Shown piece after piece: positions 9,805 to 18,542 of a stretch of 64,000 nucleotides of DNA. The first letter of the stretch is position 1. Every line of letters begins with the position of its first letter. The stretch comes from Konateibacter massiliensis (GTDB lineage Bacteria > Bacillota > Clostridia > Lachnospirales > Lachnospiraceae), in the NCBI RefSeq assembly GCF_900184995.1, contig NZ_LT860099.1, positions 248,001 to 312,000 on the forward strand, written 5' to 3'. A model generated the notes under the pieces. It did no database searches, had not been told where the DNA came from, and worked only from the letters and a program-made list of their open reading frames with translations. The translations under genes and the position numbers were made by a program.

Positions 9805-10449
9805 TTAATTTGAAAATCCAATAACAATATGATTTTCCATAAGTTTATCTAATTGTTCTTGACTTAATCCAGAACCTTCATCAATAAAAAATATTTTATT
9901 TCTGTATTGACGTAAAGCCATAGCGTCTTTGTATGTAATAATAGTTGTTTTAAAATCAAATAATTTACAATTATTATCTATACCAGTAGCAAGATGCCTG
10001 TTTTTATCAACAACAATACATCCATTATATTTATCACAAAGACTGGCTAACGCATATGATTTTCCAGTTCCTCTGTGGTGCTTACCATTACAATAAAGAT
10101 GACTTTTACCAGAAATAATATAATCTTCAAACATCTTTGACCATCTATTTGTATCTTCTTTTCCTTGAGGTACAACACGCCATTTTTTATGCCTCTTAAT
10201 TTCACCACAATGATTTTGTTCCCATACTGCGATTTCTTTATGACCATCTGTTTCATATTCAGAATACATCAATTTCCAATCGTATTCTTTAATAAGTGAG
10301 AGAGTGTCTTTCAAAAGTCGCATGGTGTCAAGTGCACCACGAAAATCATTCTTTTCTTGTAGTGCGGTGAATTTCTTTTGCAGTGATTTTGCATCACTAA
10401 TTAATGTCTCAACTGTTTCCTTAAAAATGTTTTGGTTTGTATTGCTCAT
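9805..10449 (-). CDS. Small P-loop ATPase-like phage protein
   Basis: 214 residues, with SD GGAGG ahead of the ATG. The C-terminal half contains HHRGTGKSYAL (Walker A) and IFFIDEGSGL (Walker B), so an NTPase core is present, though the protein ends soon after Walker B and lacks later motifs. The N-terminal part is coiled-coil-like. It is the first gene of the packaging cluster after tRNA-Pro. It could assist packaging or be a shortened relative of a DNA-translocating ATPase; no family is assigned. Confidence 0.7.
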   Translation of the reverse strand: MSNTNQNIFKETVETLISDAKSLQKKFTALQEKNDFRGALDTMRLLKDTLSLIKEYDWKLMYSEYETDGHKEIAVWEQNHCGEIKRHKKWRVVPQGKEDTNRWSKMFEDYIISGKSHLYCNGKHHRGTGKSYALASLCDKYNGCIVVDKNRHLATGIDNNCKLFDFKTTIITYKDAMALRQYRNKIFFIDEGSGLSQEQLDKLMENHIVIGFSN

Positions 10450-10507
10450 AATTTTCCTCCGGCAGTAAGTTGCAAGCTATTAATTATAATGACAATAAAT
10501 GTCATAA

Positions 10508-10580
10508 CCTGAATAGCAGGGCTTGAACCTGCAACGTCTGGCTCCCAAAACCAGCGGACTTCCAATTGTCCTATATCCAG
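10508..10580 (-). tRNA. tRNA-Pro (anticodon TGG)
   Basis: The minus strand folds into a full cloverleaf: acceptor CTGGATA/TATTCAG, D-stem GGAC/GTCC, anticodon stem CTGGT/GCCAG with loop TTTGGGA (anticodon TGG), and T-arm GCAGG-TTCAAGC-CCTGC. No CCA is encoded. A second tRNA-Pro with the same anticodon lies at 21824-21897. Confidence 0.92.
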
Positions 10581-10658
10581 ATAAAAAAGATGTGTGTAGC
10601 AAACACATAAATAATTTCTAAAATACACATACTATTACCAAAAACGGAGGTAATTAGA

Positions 10659-11438
10659 ATGGCAGCTCATAAATCAGCGATATCAGTAGGTCTTTTATAT
10701 ATTCCGGTCGGATTATATAAAACAACTAGAGACACCAGCATATCTTTCAATCAACTGTGTAAAGATACTCATGAAAGAATTAAATACAAAAAAATTTGTC
10801 CTTCGTGTAATAAAGAAGTTAGTAGTAGCGATATAATAAAAGGCTACGAATACGAGAAGGACAGATATGTAACTTTCACAGAAGATGAGCTTGAAAAAAT
10901 TAAATCTCAAAAAGATAAAACTATTCATATCGAAAATTTTGTAAAAATGTCAGAAATAGATTCCATGTACTTTAACAAAAATTATTATCTTATACCAGAG
11001 CCGGGTGCTGAAAAAGCATACGAACTATTACGTCAGTCTTTACTATCTAAGAAAGAAGCAGCTCTAGCTAAGACTGTATTAACAACTAATGAAGACCTTT
11101 TAGTTTTATATCCAACCAAAGAATGTATAATAGCAAAAATGCTTTATTATCAAGAAGAAATTCAAGAAATCCCCAAAACTATTCCGAAGGTTGAACTTTC
11201 AAAGCAAGAAGTAGATATGGCTAAATCTCTAATAGATTCAATGACAAAACGTTTTGACATATCAGCCTATCACGATGAATATCAACAAAAACTTCGTGAA
11301 GCAATTACAACAAAAATTACAGGGAATGAAATTGTTAATTCCGATACAAGTGCTCCTAACAACATTATTAATCTAATGGAAGCTTTACAAAAATCAGTAG
11401 AGTTAGCGAATAAAAATAACATTAAAGGAACAGCTTAA
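10659..11438 (+). CDS. ku: Ku protein (NHEJ DNA end-binding)
   Basis: 259 residues, with SD CGGAGG ahead of the ATG. Characteristic bacterial Ku features are visible: the opening AISVGLLYIPVGLYKTT, ISFNQLCKDTHERIKYKKI, CPSCNKEV, GYEYEKDRYVTFTEDELEKI, and YFNKNYYLIPEPGAEKAYELL. Ku forms a ring on double-strand ends and recruits the ligase encoded next. It is on the opposite strand from its neighbours and overlaps the ligase start by one base (TAATG). It could circularise phage DNA after entry or repair breaks; the identity is strong, the in-vivo role is inferred. Confidence 0.93.
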   Translation: MAAHKSAISVGLLYIPVGLYKTTRDTSISFNQLCKDTHERIKYKKICPSCNKEVSSSDIIKGYEYEKDRYVTFTEDELEKIKSQKDKTIHIENFVKMSEIDSMYFNKNYYLIPEPGAEKAYELLRQSLLSKKEAALAKTVLTTNEDLLVLYPTKECIIAKMLYYQEEIQEIPKTIPKVELSKQEVDMAKSLIDSMTKRFDISAYHDEYQQKLREAITTKITGNEIVNSDTSAPNNIINLMEALQKSVELANKNNIKGTA

Positions 11439-12370
11439 TGAGTGATATCTTTGATAAAAAAGGAATTAAACCAATGTTAATTTCCGAAATGGTTGAGCCT
11501 TATGACGATGAGAATTCTATTTTTGAATTAAAACTAGATGGCATAAGATGTATAAACTATTGTGATAAAACATCAACTGATTTGCGCAATAAAAGAGATA
11601 TGAAATTATTACCTAGATTTCCAGAGTTGCAATCGGTATTTAAAAACTGCAAAGAAAAATGCATTTTAGACGGAGAATTGATTACGTTAGTTAATGGAGT
11701 ACCAGATTTCTATGTATTACAAAAACGTACTTTGCTAACCGATCCTTTTAAAATAGATCTTGAAAAAACAAGACATCCTGCCAGTTTTGTTGCTTATGAT
11801 ATTATTTATTATAAAGATAAATTAATCAAAGACTTACCATTAATGGAACGAAAGGAAATATTAAGTAATATAATATCAGAAAATAATCTGATATCTGTAT
11901 CGAGATATATTGAAACTAATGGCATTGCGTTATTTAATCTAGCAAAACAACAACAGCTTGAAGGAGTAGTAGGCAAGAAGAAAAATAGCCTCTACTGGCT
12001 TGGTAAAAATACAAAAGAGTGGAATAAAGTTAAGGTTATGAAAGACGATGACTTTATTTGCATAGCTTATATAGTAAAAGAAAAAGCTACAAGTCTTGTA
12101 CTTGCAAAATATGACATAAATAATAATCTTGTTATTACTAATCATGTTACTCTTGGCGTAAGTCTTTCTAAATTGAAGCAAAACGGCGCTACTCCATCAA
12201 AGTGCCCATTAAATGACATACCCAAGGGTCATGAAAACGCAACATGGATTAAACCACTAGTTTGCACGGTAGAATTTATGCCTTCAAATAAAGAGGGACT
12301 TAGACAAGCTGTACTCAAGGGTTTTAGGGATGATAAATCACCTGAAGAATGTAGAATAGGAGAGAAGTGA
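11438..12370 (+). CDS. ATP-dependent DNA ligase (LigD ligase-domain type)
   Basis: 310 residues. Ligase motif I is LKLDGIR with nucleophile Lys near residue 32. Motif III-like FVAYDIIYYKD, motif IV LEGVVGKKKNSLYW and motif V KEWNKVKV follow, then an OB-type C-terminal domain. The length fits a stand-alone LigD ligase domain without polymerase or phosphoesterase parts. The start overlaps the Ku stop, so the two are translationally coupled, a minimal two-gene NHEJ system. Confidence is high. Confidence 0.93.
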   Translation: MSDIFDKKGIKPMLISEMVEPYDDENSIFELKLDGIRCINYCDKTSTDLRNKRDMKLLPRFPELQSVFKNCKEKCILDGELITLVNGVPDFYVLQKRTLLTDPFKIDLEKTRHPASFVAYDIIYYKDKLIKDLPLMERKEILSNIISENNLISVSRYIETNGIALFNLAKQQQLEGVVGKKKNSLYWLGKNTKEWNKVKVMKDDDFICIAYIVKEKATSLVLAKYDINNNLVITNHVTLGVSLSKLKQNGATPSKCPLNDIPKGHENATWIKPLVCTVEFMPSNKEGLRQAVLKGFRDDKSPEECRIGEK

Positions 12371-12384
12371 ATTCTCTCCTTATT
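12359..12384 (+). terminator. Terminator of the Ku-ligase operon
   Basis: GGAGAGAA and TTCTCTCC (12359-12366, 12372-12379) form an 8-bp stem with a 5-base loop that contains the ligase stop codon, followed by TTATTT. The next gene converges from the other strand. Confidence 0.75.
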
Positions 12385-12638
12385 TATAATATTAAATCAT
12401 TATCTCGAATTATCTCTTCTTGATATTTGTTCCAGTCAACTTTAGTAACTTTTGCTTCATCATATGTCCATAATGTGATAATTTCACCTTCCTCAGAGGA
12501 TGATCTCTCAACTTGCTCAATATTCTTACGAATATATACATATACCTTTGAACTTATGTCGTCAAATGCATCTGGTTTAGTATCTTGTGAACCTTCTACG
12601 TGTTCCCAATCCAATAGTTTTTCCATAAACGTTTTCAC
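12384..12638 (-). CDS. Small acidic phage protein, unknown function
   Basis: 84 residues starting at GTG 12638, or at ATG 12626 (MEKLLDWEHVEG...), both with purine-rich upstream sequence. It is acidic, and no motif is recognised. It is the last gene of the minus-strand tail-fibre cluster and converges on the ligase gene. Confidence 0.6.
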   Translation of the reverse strand: MKTFMEKLLDWEHVEGSQDTKPDAFDDISSKVYVYIRKNIEQVERSSSEEGEIITLWTYDEAKVTKVDWNKYQEEIIRDNDLIL

Positions 12639-12648
12639 CCACTTTCAA

Positions 12649-14007
12649 TTATTCAGTTCCAGCCAATGGTCTACATGAAATAAACGTTCCTATAGCTGTG
12701 CCAGTATTAGTTGGTGTGGCATTATTGTGCATAGAGAATATTCCGCCTTGCTGTGTATTGGATGTTCCAACGTTCGACATTCCCATAGCAGGACATCTTA
12801 GGCCTGTGTCAGTTGTACCTCCATTGGCATAATCACACCAATATGTACTTGACGACCCAGTTCTAGTATTTGGAAAGAAGCCATATTCGCTAATATTCAT
12901 AGTGTTAATATACCCACCTGATGCGGCTGTGGTATTTGATTCGAATGGCATTGCTATATACCCACTCCCAGTATCATTGTAATTAGCGGTGGTTGATCCA
13001 TCATACATCCCTTCAGTTAATTTAACTTTATAAATATGGTTCTGATAAAGTAATCCAGCAACTCTACCAGATCTAGCTCCCCAGTAGTTTTCGATACCAA
13101 ATAACTTGAGGTCTGTATTATTTGCGTTATTTCCCCAGAATAGCCCTTTTGCATTAGCAGTTCCATTATAACTTGCAGACATACTATCCCCACCAGACGA
13201 GCATCTACTATATCCGAAACGAGCCTGACTGTTTCTAGATTTACCCATTAATAATAGAAGTATCTGAAACAGCAGCCTATTGGCATAAGTATCTATATTC
13301 CAGATATCCTTGTTACTTGGGTTATTTGCTTTTGCTCTGGTAAGTTCAGATGATAGAGAAGAAGCACCATATATATTATTGGACAAACTTCTATATCTAG
13401 GATTAATATATGAATGACTGTAAATTGCTATGTAGAAATATGGTATTACATCACCGTTTATATCAATATGAGACCAACACTTAAAATCATCATCCACTTG
13501 TTTATCAGACACCAACACCGTTGTTAGATTTGTAGTTTCGTTATGACTTATTTTATAATATACCAGCGGTATTCCAACCATCGCATTCCCACCGTACGAT
13601 GTATTACTAATGTCTGATGCCGTACCATCTAATTTCTTGGTATAATCATTTGGGTCTAACAGATATCCAACTGTACCATCATACTTTAACATACATGGTT
13701 TCAATCCTTTTATAAACCAAGCATCTGTCCAACTACCATACTCAAATTCACCTGTGGTGAAATTCATCTTCGCGGGTGTAAAATATTTATTATCTTCTAT
13801 ATATGAAATACTTGCATAAGGGTCTGATTCATTGTTATCAATAACAAACCCATACAACGTGTAGTCTCGGTCATCATCGCCTTTTTTCTTTTGCCAAGTT
13901 ATATCTAAGGGAAATTGTCTAGGTGAATCATATGATTTACTTTTCGCTTGCAACCAAGAATTTTCCAGTGGTGATTGTCTTGGAATATCAGTTATATTGT
14001 CTGTCAT
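12649..14007 (-). CDS. Tail receptor-binding type protein with lectin-like C-terminal half
   Basis: The ATG at 14007 has GGCGG eight bases upstream; the frame extends to GTG 14016. About 452 residues. The C-terminal 250 residues are Gly/Ser/Asn/Tyr-rich (FGYSRCSSGGDSMSASYNG, LKLFGIENYWGARSGRVAG, GTFISCRPLAG at the end), a pattern seen in phage tail proteins with C-type-lectin/formylglycine-enzyme-like folds. It neighbours a collagen-like fibre gene. It probably contacts the host surface. Its C-terminus does not match the DGR template in this window, so it is not that element's target. Confidence 0.7.
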   Translation of the reverse strand: MTDNITDIPRQSPLENSWLQAKSKSYDSPRQFPLDITWQKKKGDDDRDYTLYGFVIDNNESDPYASISYIEDNKYFTPAKMNFTTGEFEYGSWTDAWFIKGLKPCMLKYDGTVGYLLDPNDYTKKLDGTASDISNTSYGGNAMVGIPLVYYKISHNETTNLTTVLVSDKQVDDDFKCWSHIDINGDVIPYFYIAIYSHSYINPRYRSLSNNIYGASSLSSELTRAKANNPSNKDIWNIDTYANRLLFQILLLLMGKSRNSQARFGYSRCSSGGDSMSASYNGTANAKGLFWGNNANNTDLKLFGIENYWGARSGRVAGLLYQNHIYKVKLTEGMYDGSTTANYNDTGSGYIAMPFESNTTAASGGYINTMNISEYGFFPNTRTGSSSTYWCDYANGGTTDTGLRCPAMGMSNVGTSNTQQGGIFSMHNNATPTNTGTAIGTFISCRPLAGTE

Positions 14008-14023
14008 CTTAATCACCGCCTAC

Positions 14024-15427
14024 TTAAAGTAAATTTGTTACATAAATAAAATAATCAATACTAGTCACTGAAGTTCCTTTGTTATTAAATTTAATATGTA
14101 TGCTTTCACTATTATCTTTATCTTCGCATGGAGTATTAGCAATATCTTGTATCGATGATGCTTCCAAACTTTCATAGATAATTAATCCATCGGTACTTTT
14201 ATTGTAAATTTCGACAGATATATTTTCATTTGAAGAATTACTAATATATAATGTACGGATATCGTACTTATTAAATCCCGTATTTAAGTGTAAAAACGAA
14301 CTGTCACCCGCAGCAACAGTCACCTGTCCTGATATTTCCTTTAACTGTGGCACGCCACCACCTCCTCCTACATTATCCCAATAACTAGCATCTGTTTCAA
14401 ATGATGTACTTGACAAATGGTTTGTGTTACATCTCTTTGTGGTATTATTTATCCATACTAAATCACCAATGATATAACTTGTTGTCGATTGCCATTCTAA
14501 AACAGCCATTCTTAAGCTAGGCTTATTTGTCAAATCATTGTAATTTCCACTAAAATGTTTGTTCCAGCTCTGTATCATTTCAGTAGTAATGGTTTCGAGA
14601 AGTGGAAGATTGCCGTGAGTATGCAATTCTTCATGTGTATGATTTGTATTTGATTTTTCATTCAAGGCTGATTGTAATTGAGAAGTTGTAATATACTCTT
14701 GTAAATCAATATTTGTACTTCCGAGGTTAGCCCAACTATTACTTATGTACATATATTGATTATATACAGACTCTCCGGCAGACATTAAATAAATAGTGGT
14801 AGGAGATATGTCTATAGTTGGTAATTCTTCAACTATTAAGGTTGTAAGTTTATTAATATTACTTACAAGATTAGTTACTTCATTTTTTGTATATACTTCA
14901 TTTTTTGAATAATAATTAAGAAGATTAGTTACCGTATTTTTGATAAAGTTTTCATCATTGGTTAGCTGAGACAATGCAGTTGGAATAGTAGGTATATCAG
15001 TCAAATCATTAAAGCTTATGATTGTATTAGGCACAGCAACATAGCCAGTGTCGTAATCACCGATAAACCATCGTCCAGTAGTATCGTCAATACGAGGAGT
15101 AGTACCAGCTTCGCCACGTTCCCCCTTAATTGTCGACAATGAACCAACCGGTATGGTATTACCATTTGATAAAATAGCAGTTATATTATTGTCTTCTGAA
15201 ATGTTCATAGAAACAACATAAATGCCGTCTTGTCCCTTAGTTCCCTTTATAGATTCTAACCAATCAGACTCAGTTCCCTCAAATCCATTTAAAACGGCTA
15301 TTTCATAAGCGGATTTTCCGTTTTCTCCTGGATCTCCTTTTATGGCACCACCACCCACCATTGTCTCTTCAACAAAAGACTTAGTGAATGATTTGGTTAA
15401 AGATGAACCAATAAAATCTATTGCCAT
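14024..15427 (-). CDS. Tail fibre protein with collagen-like Gly-X-Y segments
   Basis: The start is ATG 15427 with GGAGGTG eight bases upstream; the longer frame to 15511 is not needed. 467 residues. Short Gly-X-Y runs (GDPGENG, GTKGQDG, GERGEAG) occur near residues 35-110, and a beta-rich shaft with NHTHEELHTHGN histidine-rich turns follows. These are hallmarks of trimeric siphophage fibres and baseplate appendages. The C-terminal ~100 residues (GVPQLKEISGQVTVAAGDS...) look like a separate beta-sandwich head. It probably works with the protein at 12649-14007 in host recognition. Confidence 0.75.
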   Translation of the reverse strand: MAIDFIGSSLTKSFTKSFVEETMVGGGAIKGDPGENGKSAYEIAVLNGFEGTESDWLESIKGTKGQDGIYVVSMNISEDNNITAILSNGNTIPVGSLSTIKGERGEAGTTPRIDDTTGRWFIGDYDTGYVAVPNTIISFNDLTDIPTIPTALSQLTNDENFIKNTVTNLLNYYSKNEVYTKNEVTNLVSNINKLTTLIVEELPTIDISPTTIYLMSAGESVYNQYMYISNSWANLGSTNIDLQEYITTSQLQSALNEKSNTNHTHEELHTHGNLPLLETITTEMIQSWNKHFSGNYNDLTNKPSLRMAVLEWQSTTSYIIGDLVWINNTTKRCNTNHLSSTSFETDASYWDNVGGGGGVPQLKEISGQVTVAAGDSSFLHLNTGFNKYDIRTLYISNSSNENISVEIYNKSTDGLIIYESLEASSIQDIANTPCEDKDNSESIHIKFNNKGTSVTSIDYFIYVTNLL

Positions 15428-15429
15428 TT

Positions 15430-15669
15430 TTACACCTCCGATAAATTTTTCCAACCGAAGCCGAAAAGCATATATACCATAATTCCTCCGCCTACGTTGC
15501 CAACAACACAAGTTGAACCCATTGGTGCAAATTGCTGATAAGAATTAAACGCCCCTTTTCCTCTTGACGTAGTTGTGGGCAAATCATTTATTTCTTCTTC
15601 TGTATCACAAACAAATTCCATTAGTCCAACGGTTGATTTGTCTCCGTATCTAATACATGTTCCTGCCAT
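15430..15669 (-). CDS. Small tail-fibre-region protein
   Basis: The ATG at 15669 follows GAGGAAAC and gives 79 residues (MAGTCIRYGDKSTVGLMEF...). It contains DTEEEINDLPTTTSRGKG and a Gly-rich hydrophobic C-terminus. Small proteins of this sort often sit beside fibre genes in Clostridia phages. It ends two bases before the fibre gene starts. The upstream part of the long frame overlaps a tRNA and is not coding. Confidence 0.7.
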   Translation of the reverse strand: MAGTCIRYGDKSTVGLMEFVCDTEEEINDLPTTTSRGKGAFNSYQQFAPMGSTCVVGNVGGGIMVYMLFGFGWKNLSEV

Positions 15670-15707
15670 TTTGTTTCCTCGCTTTCTTTTGTGTATTGTC
15701 GATTTTT

Positions 15708-15745
15708 GACATAAATAAAACCGACAATCATAACTTGAAAGTCGG
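15708..15745 (-). terminator. Terminator downstream of tRNA-Ser-like gene
   Basis: CCGAC and GTCGG (15721-15725, 15741-15745) pair on the minus RNA and are followed by UUUUAUUUAUG. Confidence 0.65.
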
Positions 15746-15767
15746 ATAAATAGTTGCTTATTTTCTA

Positions 15768-15854
15768 AGGAAAGGGTGAGATTCGAACTCACGGTGGTTT
15801 TACCCACTCCTGTTTTCAAGACAGGCGCAACAAACCAAGCTCTGTCATATTTTC
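15768..15854 (-). tRNA. tRNA-Ser-like (anticodon TGA), acceptor stem mispaired
   Basis: The minus strand has a perfect T-arm (GTGAG-TTCGAAT-CTCAC), an anticodon stem CCTGT/ACAGG with loop CTTGAAA (anticodon TGA, Ser), a long variable arm (GTGGG...CCACC region) and 87 nt total, as in class II tRNA-Ser. The acceptor strands (GAAAATA versus CCTTTCC) pair at only 4 of 7 positions. It may be a decayed gene, or a tRNA with an altered 5' end after recombination. Confidence 0.6.
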
Positions 15855-15881
15855 ATTTTATGTCAGCGTGAAGCATTGTAA

Positions 15882-16013
15882 TTAGCTGATTTCGGCGTGT
15901 ACTTTGCCAGTTTTGAATCCACATAATGGAAACTGCTTAATGTCTTTACTCGGTGAAAAAACTTTAAAGAGACAATGTAATATTTGCCACTTTATACAAA
16001 ACTCACAAGCCAA
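15882..16013 (-). CDS. Small Cys-rich protein with TTG start
   Basis: A 43-codon frame starts with TTG at 16013, preceded by AGGA eight bases upstream. It encodes an N-terminal CEFC pair and a FPLCGFKTGKVHAEIS tail, suggesting a small zinc-binding or redox fold. It fills the gap between a small minus-strand gene and tRNA-Ser in the same direction. Frame, SD and amino-acid content support coding; the function is unknown. Confidence 0.5.
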   Translation of the reverse strand: MACEFCIKWQILHCLFKVFSPSKDIKQFPLCGFKTGKVHAEIS

Positions 16014-16044
16014 GTTTTAATCCTGTATAATAATGCTTCTATGA

Positions 16045-16269
16045 TTAACTAAATGTAATATCAATCGAAGCGGTTACATCACTTACAATTCTAATAGAAT
16101 CTGTCGGATATTCTTTATATAATTCTAATAATACAGATTCTAATTCCTCTAAATCATCGGTTTCGAAGATGGTAGTGGTAGAGCTTGACTCTGTTGTAGA
16201 TGTAATCTTGTAATATTCCCAAAGATTCTTATTTTGGGTGCCATATTTCATAAGAATGTTGTATTTCAT
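16045..16269 (-). CDS. Small phage protein, unknown function
   Basis: 74 residues; GAAAGGGAG precedes the ATG. Ser/Thr-rich middle (STTESSSTTTIFETDD) and an acidic helix (LEELESVLLELYKEYP). No family recognised. It follows tRNA-Lys on the minus strand. Confidence 0.65.
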   Translation of the reverse strand: MKYNILMKYGTQNKNLWEYYKITSTTESSSTTTIFETDDLEELESVLLELYKEYPTDSIRIVSDVTASIDITFS

Positions 16270-16303
16270 TATTTATTCTCCCTTTCAATCATTTTTCTGT
16301 TAA

Positions 16304-16378
16304 TGGGCATAATAGGATTTGAACCTATGACTCATCGCTTAAAAGGCGATTACTCTAACCAAACTGAGTTATATACCC
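16304..16378 (-). tRNA. tRNA-Lys (anticodon TTT)
   Basis: Minus-strand cloverleaf: acceptor GGGTATA/TATGCCC, D-stem ACTC/GAGT, anticodon stem ATCGC/GCGAT with loop CTTTTAA (anticodon TTT), T-arm ATAGG-TTCAAAT-CCTAT, discriminator A. All stems pair. Confidence 0.93.
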
Positions 16379-16380
16379 AT

Positions 16381-16410
16381 GAAAAATAGGAGAGTACTGA
16401 CGACTCTCCT
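16381..16410 (-). terminator. Terminator just upstream of tRNA-Lys
   Basis: AGGAGAGT/ACTCTCCT (16388-16395, 16103-16110 offset from 16000 i.e. up to 16410) is a perfect 8-bp stem; the minus RNA continues UAUUUUUC and then the tRNA begins. Confidence 0.7.
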
Positions 16411-16700
16411 AGGAATTCCGTGGTTGTCATGTTATTTTAGAAGGTGACTAGACCTTTAGGCTCCACTGGCACGTTATTACCTACGATTTTAAGCTATTCA
16501 CTGCTTTTTTAATAAATTATCCAACCACAATTGGACAAATAGACCTTGAACCACGCAGGTTATCAAGGTACGATCACTTATTATTATTGGCTGCTTTACG
16601 CTCCATTATGCCCATAGGATTGACCACATTTAATCTAACTTCCCACGCACGTCAGAACCAATAATGTTATATATTATTGCTTATATGTATATATTCTCCG
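16411..16700 (-). other. Integrase-tRNA intergenic region with hairpins, no convincing gene
   Basis: About 300 bases between integrase and the tRNA-Lys terminator. It holds small inverted repeats on the minus strand (CCTTGA...TCAAGG near 16555-16580; CCAA...TTGG near 16520-16535) and only short frames without an SD. Position next to an integrase makes it a candidate attP region or leader, but no direct-repeat core could be defined. Confidence 0.35.
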
Positions 16701-16720
16701 TTTGAAATTTGGAATTCAAA

Positions 16721-17674
16721 TTAAATAATTACATTATCTTTTAGTTTTCTTACTTTAGACGTATCGGTTTTGATGTAAAATTTCTTAGTTACATCGGTTC
16801 CGGCGTGGTTCAACATAGTAGAAACATCCTCTAAGCTGATACCAGAATTTTTAAGCAATGTAGCATACGAATGGCGAAAATCATGAGGATGTAGCGTAGG
16901 AACTGCAATCATATTTCCAATTTTCTTACACCATTCATTCAAAGTCCCATCTTGAATAGGCTTATCTTCCCTCACATACGGAGTGATAAATAACCAACCG
17001 TAATCATTTATATTATTTTCTTTACGATAGTCTATAAGTTTTTCTAAACATTCTTTTGTTTCCACACTAAATGATAATTCAACTAACTTTCCCTCTTTTT
17101 CAAGTACATTAGAACAAATACGTTCTTCCAAGTTAACTTGATCCCATCTTAAATTTGCAACAGCATGAACTCTTGCCATTGTAGTTAAAGATAGAAAAGC
17201 ATACGTTTGTAACTGAACATCACCATATTCCTCAAGCTTTTCACGCATTAATTGTACTTGTTCTTTTGTAAGATATGTTTGAACAGCTATAGGTTGTCCT
17301 GCTTTCGGTCTGTCTATAAATTCGACAGGGGATTCTTTAATAATTTTCTTTTTTCGAAGGAATTTATAAAACGCTGATATAGAAGACATAACTCGCTTTT
17401 GTCGATTTACGTTATTGCCCTGTTGCTTTCGCCAATAATAGTATTCGGTAATATCGTCTTCTGATGCTTCAGTAGCGGATAGATTGAACTGCGTATCATG
17501 CATAAATATAAACCATTGCTTTAAATCTGAGTTATATGCATCAATAGAATTCTGTGATAAATCTCGAATTGACATATCTACCTGATATTTCTGAAATAAT
17601 TTCAATGTTTCTGGATTAATATTTTTAAGTTTTTCTTCATCGTGCATTTTAATTCGTTTACTACGTTCTGCCAT
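16721..17674 (-). CDS. int: Tyrosine recombinase / phage integrase
   Basis: 317 residues, with SD GGAAG ahead of the ATG. The N-terminal core-binding domain (SQNSIDAYNSDLKQWFIFM) precedes a catalytic domain with Arg in TMARVHAVANLRW (about residue 168), HPHDFRHSYATLL (His264, Arg267), LNHAGTD and the probable nucleophile Tyr at about residue 300 in KKFYIK. It catalyses site-specific integration or excision. It is the first of two tyrosine recombinases in the window. Strong family match by motif. Confidence 0.9.
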   Translation of the reverse strand: MAERSKRIKMHDEEKLKNINPETLKLFQKYQVDMSIRDLSQNSIDAYNSDLKQWFIFMHDTQFNLSATEASEDDITEYYYWRKQQGNNVNRQKRVMSSISAFYKFLRKKKIIKESPVEFIDRPKAGQPIAVQTYLTKEQVQLMREKLEEYGDVQLQTYAFLSLTTMARVHAVANLRWDQVNLEERICSNVLEKEGKLVELSFSVETKECLEKLIDYRKENNINDYGWLFITPYVREDKPIQDGTLNEWCKKIGNMIAVPTLHPHDFRHSYATLLKNSGISLEDVSTMLNHAGTDVTKKFYIKTDTSKVRKLKDNVII

Positions 17675-17762
17675 TTTGTCACTTCCTTTCCGTCCATTTA
17701 CTAACCAGCCTCATTTACTGGTAGGTAGCTACTTTCACCGCCCACATATTCTCTAAAATAAA

Positions 17763-18539
17763 TTACGCTACTTCCTTAAAATACTCTAACAACTTCTTTG
17801 TAAGCCAAATTTGTCCTTTTCCGGATAATAGAGGGGTATAGGTTATGTATTTCTTACCATTTCTTTCATTTATATTTTCCTTGTATTTCATATATCCTGA
17901 ATCTAGCATTTGTTGTGAAGGTTTATTTTTTAAATTGTAACTTGAACACAAATATCCTTCATCTCTACACCAATCCATTATTTTGTTTCTACCAAAAGAT
18001 ATATTGCTGTTATTTTGAAACGTTCCAGCAAATTCGCCAAAATTTATACAATTTTCAGCGACCGCTATAGCATCATGAAATTCCTCTTTTGGTTTCATTC
18101 TTTCGTTATCAGCTATAAGTGGAGCAGTGGCAAGTTCTACTAATTTATTGTGGGCATTGACAACTTCTAAAGAATCTTTACTAAACAATTGTAATTTGAG
18201 TTTTTCTTCTTCTGAAAGGTAACTGCCTGCTTTTAATTTTTCTTCCATAACATTAAAAGCATTAATGTATTTTAATTTCCATTCTAATGCTTTCTTTCCT
18301 GTAAATCCCATAGCTAAAAGCGAAAATCCGTCACGATTAATATCAAAACATCTATATTCTTTTCCACGATTTTTGTAGGTAGTTTCATAAAACATTTCGC
18401 TATCCAAATTTGGACAGCCAGATATCAAATTATCAATATCTCTTAATACGTGATTGTGATTCTTTCCAAACTTTTCAGAAATGTCACGACTGCTTGCTAA
18501 AATTTCTCCATTTTTACTTTGTAAAACGATTTCATTCAT
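17763..18539 (-). CDS. Rha-family phage antirepressor with KilAC/ANT C-terminus
   Basis: 258 residues, with SD AAGGAG ahead of the ATG. The N-terminus (VLQSKNGEILASSRDISEKFGKNHNHVLRDI and YKNRGKEYRCFDINRDGFSLLAMGFTGKKALEWK) is the Rha regulatory domain. The C-terminus (LSEEEKLKLQ, FGEFAGTFQNNSNISFGRNKIMDWCRDEGYL, and GKGQIWLTKKLLEYF) matches the phage antirepressor KilAC domain. Such proteins interfere with repressors at induction. It lies directly upstream of integrase in the same orientation. Confidence 0.88.
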   Translation of the reverse strand: MNEIVLQSKNGEILASSRDISEKFGKNHNHVLRDIDNLISGCPNLDSEMFYETTYKNRGKEYRCFDINRDGFSLLAMGFTGKKALEWKLKYINAFNVMEEKLKAGSYLSEEEKLKLQLFSKDSLEVVNAHNKLVELATAPLIADNERMKPKEEFHDAIAVAENCINFGEFAGTFQNNSNISFGRNKIMDWCRDEGYLCSSYNLKNKPSQQMLDSGYMKYKENINERNGKKYITYTPLLSGKGQIWLTKKLLEYFKEVA

Positions 18540-18542
18540 AAA

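Noticed and set aside
12649-14007. Possible second DGR target in the tail gene
   Set aside because: Its C-terminal sequence does not align with the TR; no A-specific pattern.
16411-16700. attP core next to integrase
   Set aside because: No direct-repeat core or tRNA 3' end duplication could be identified from this sequence alone.
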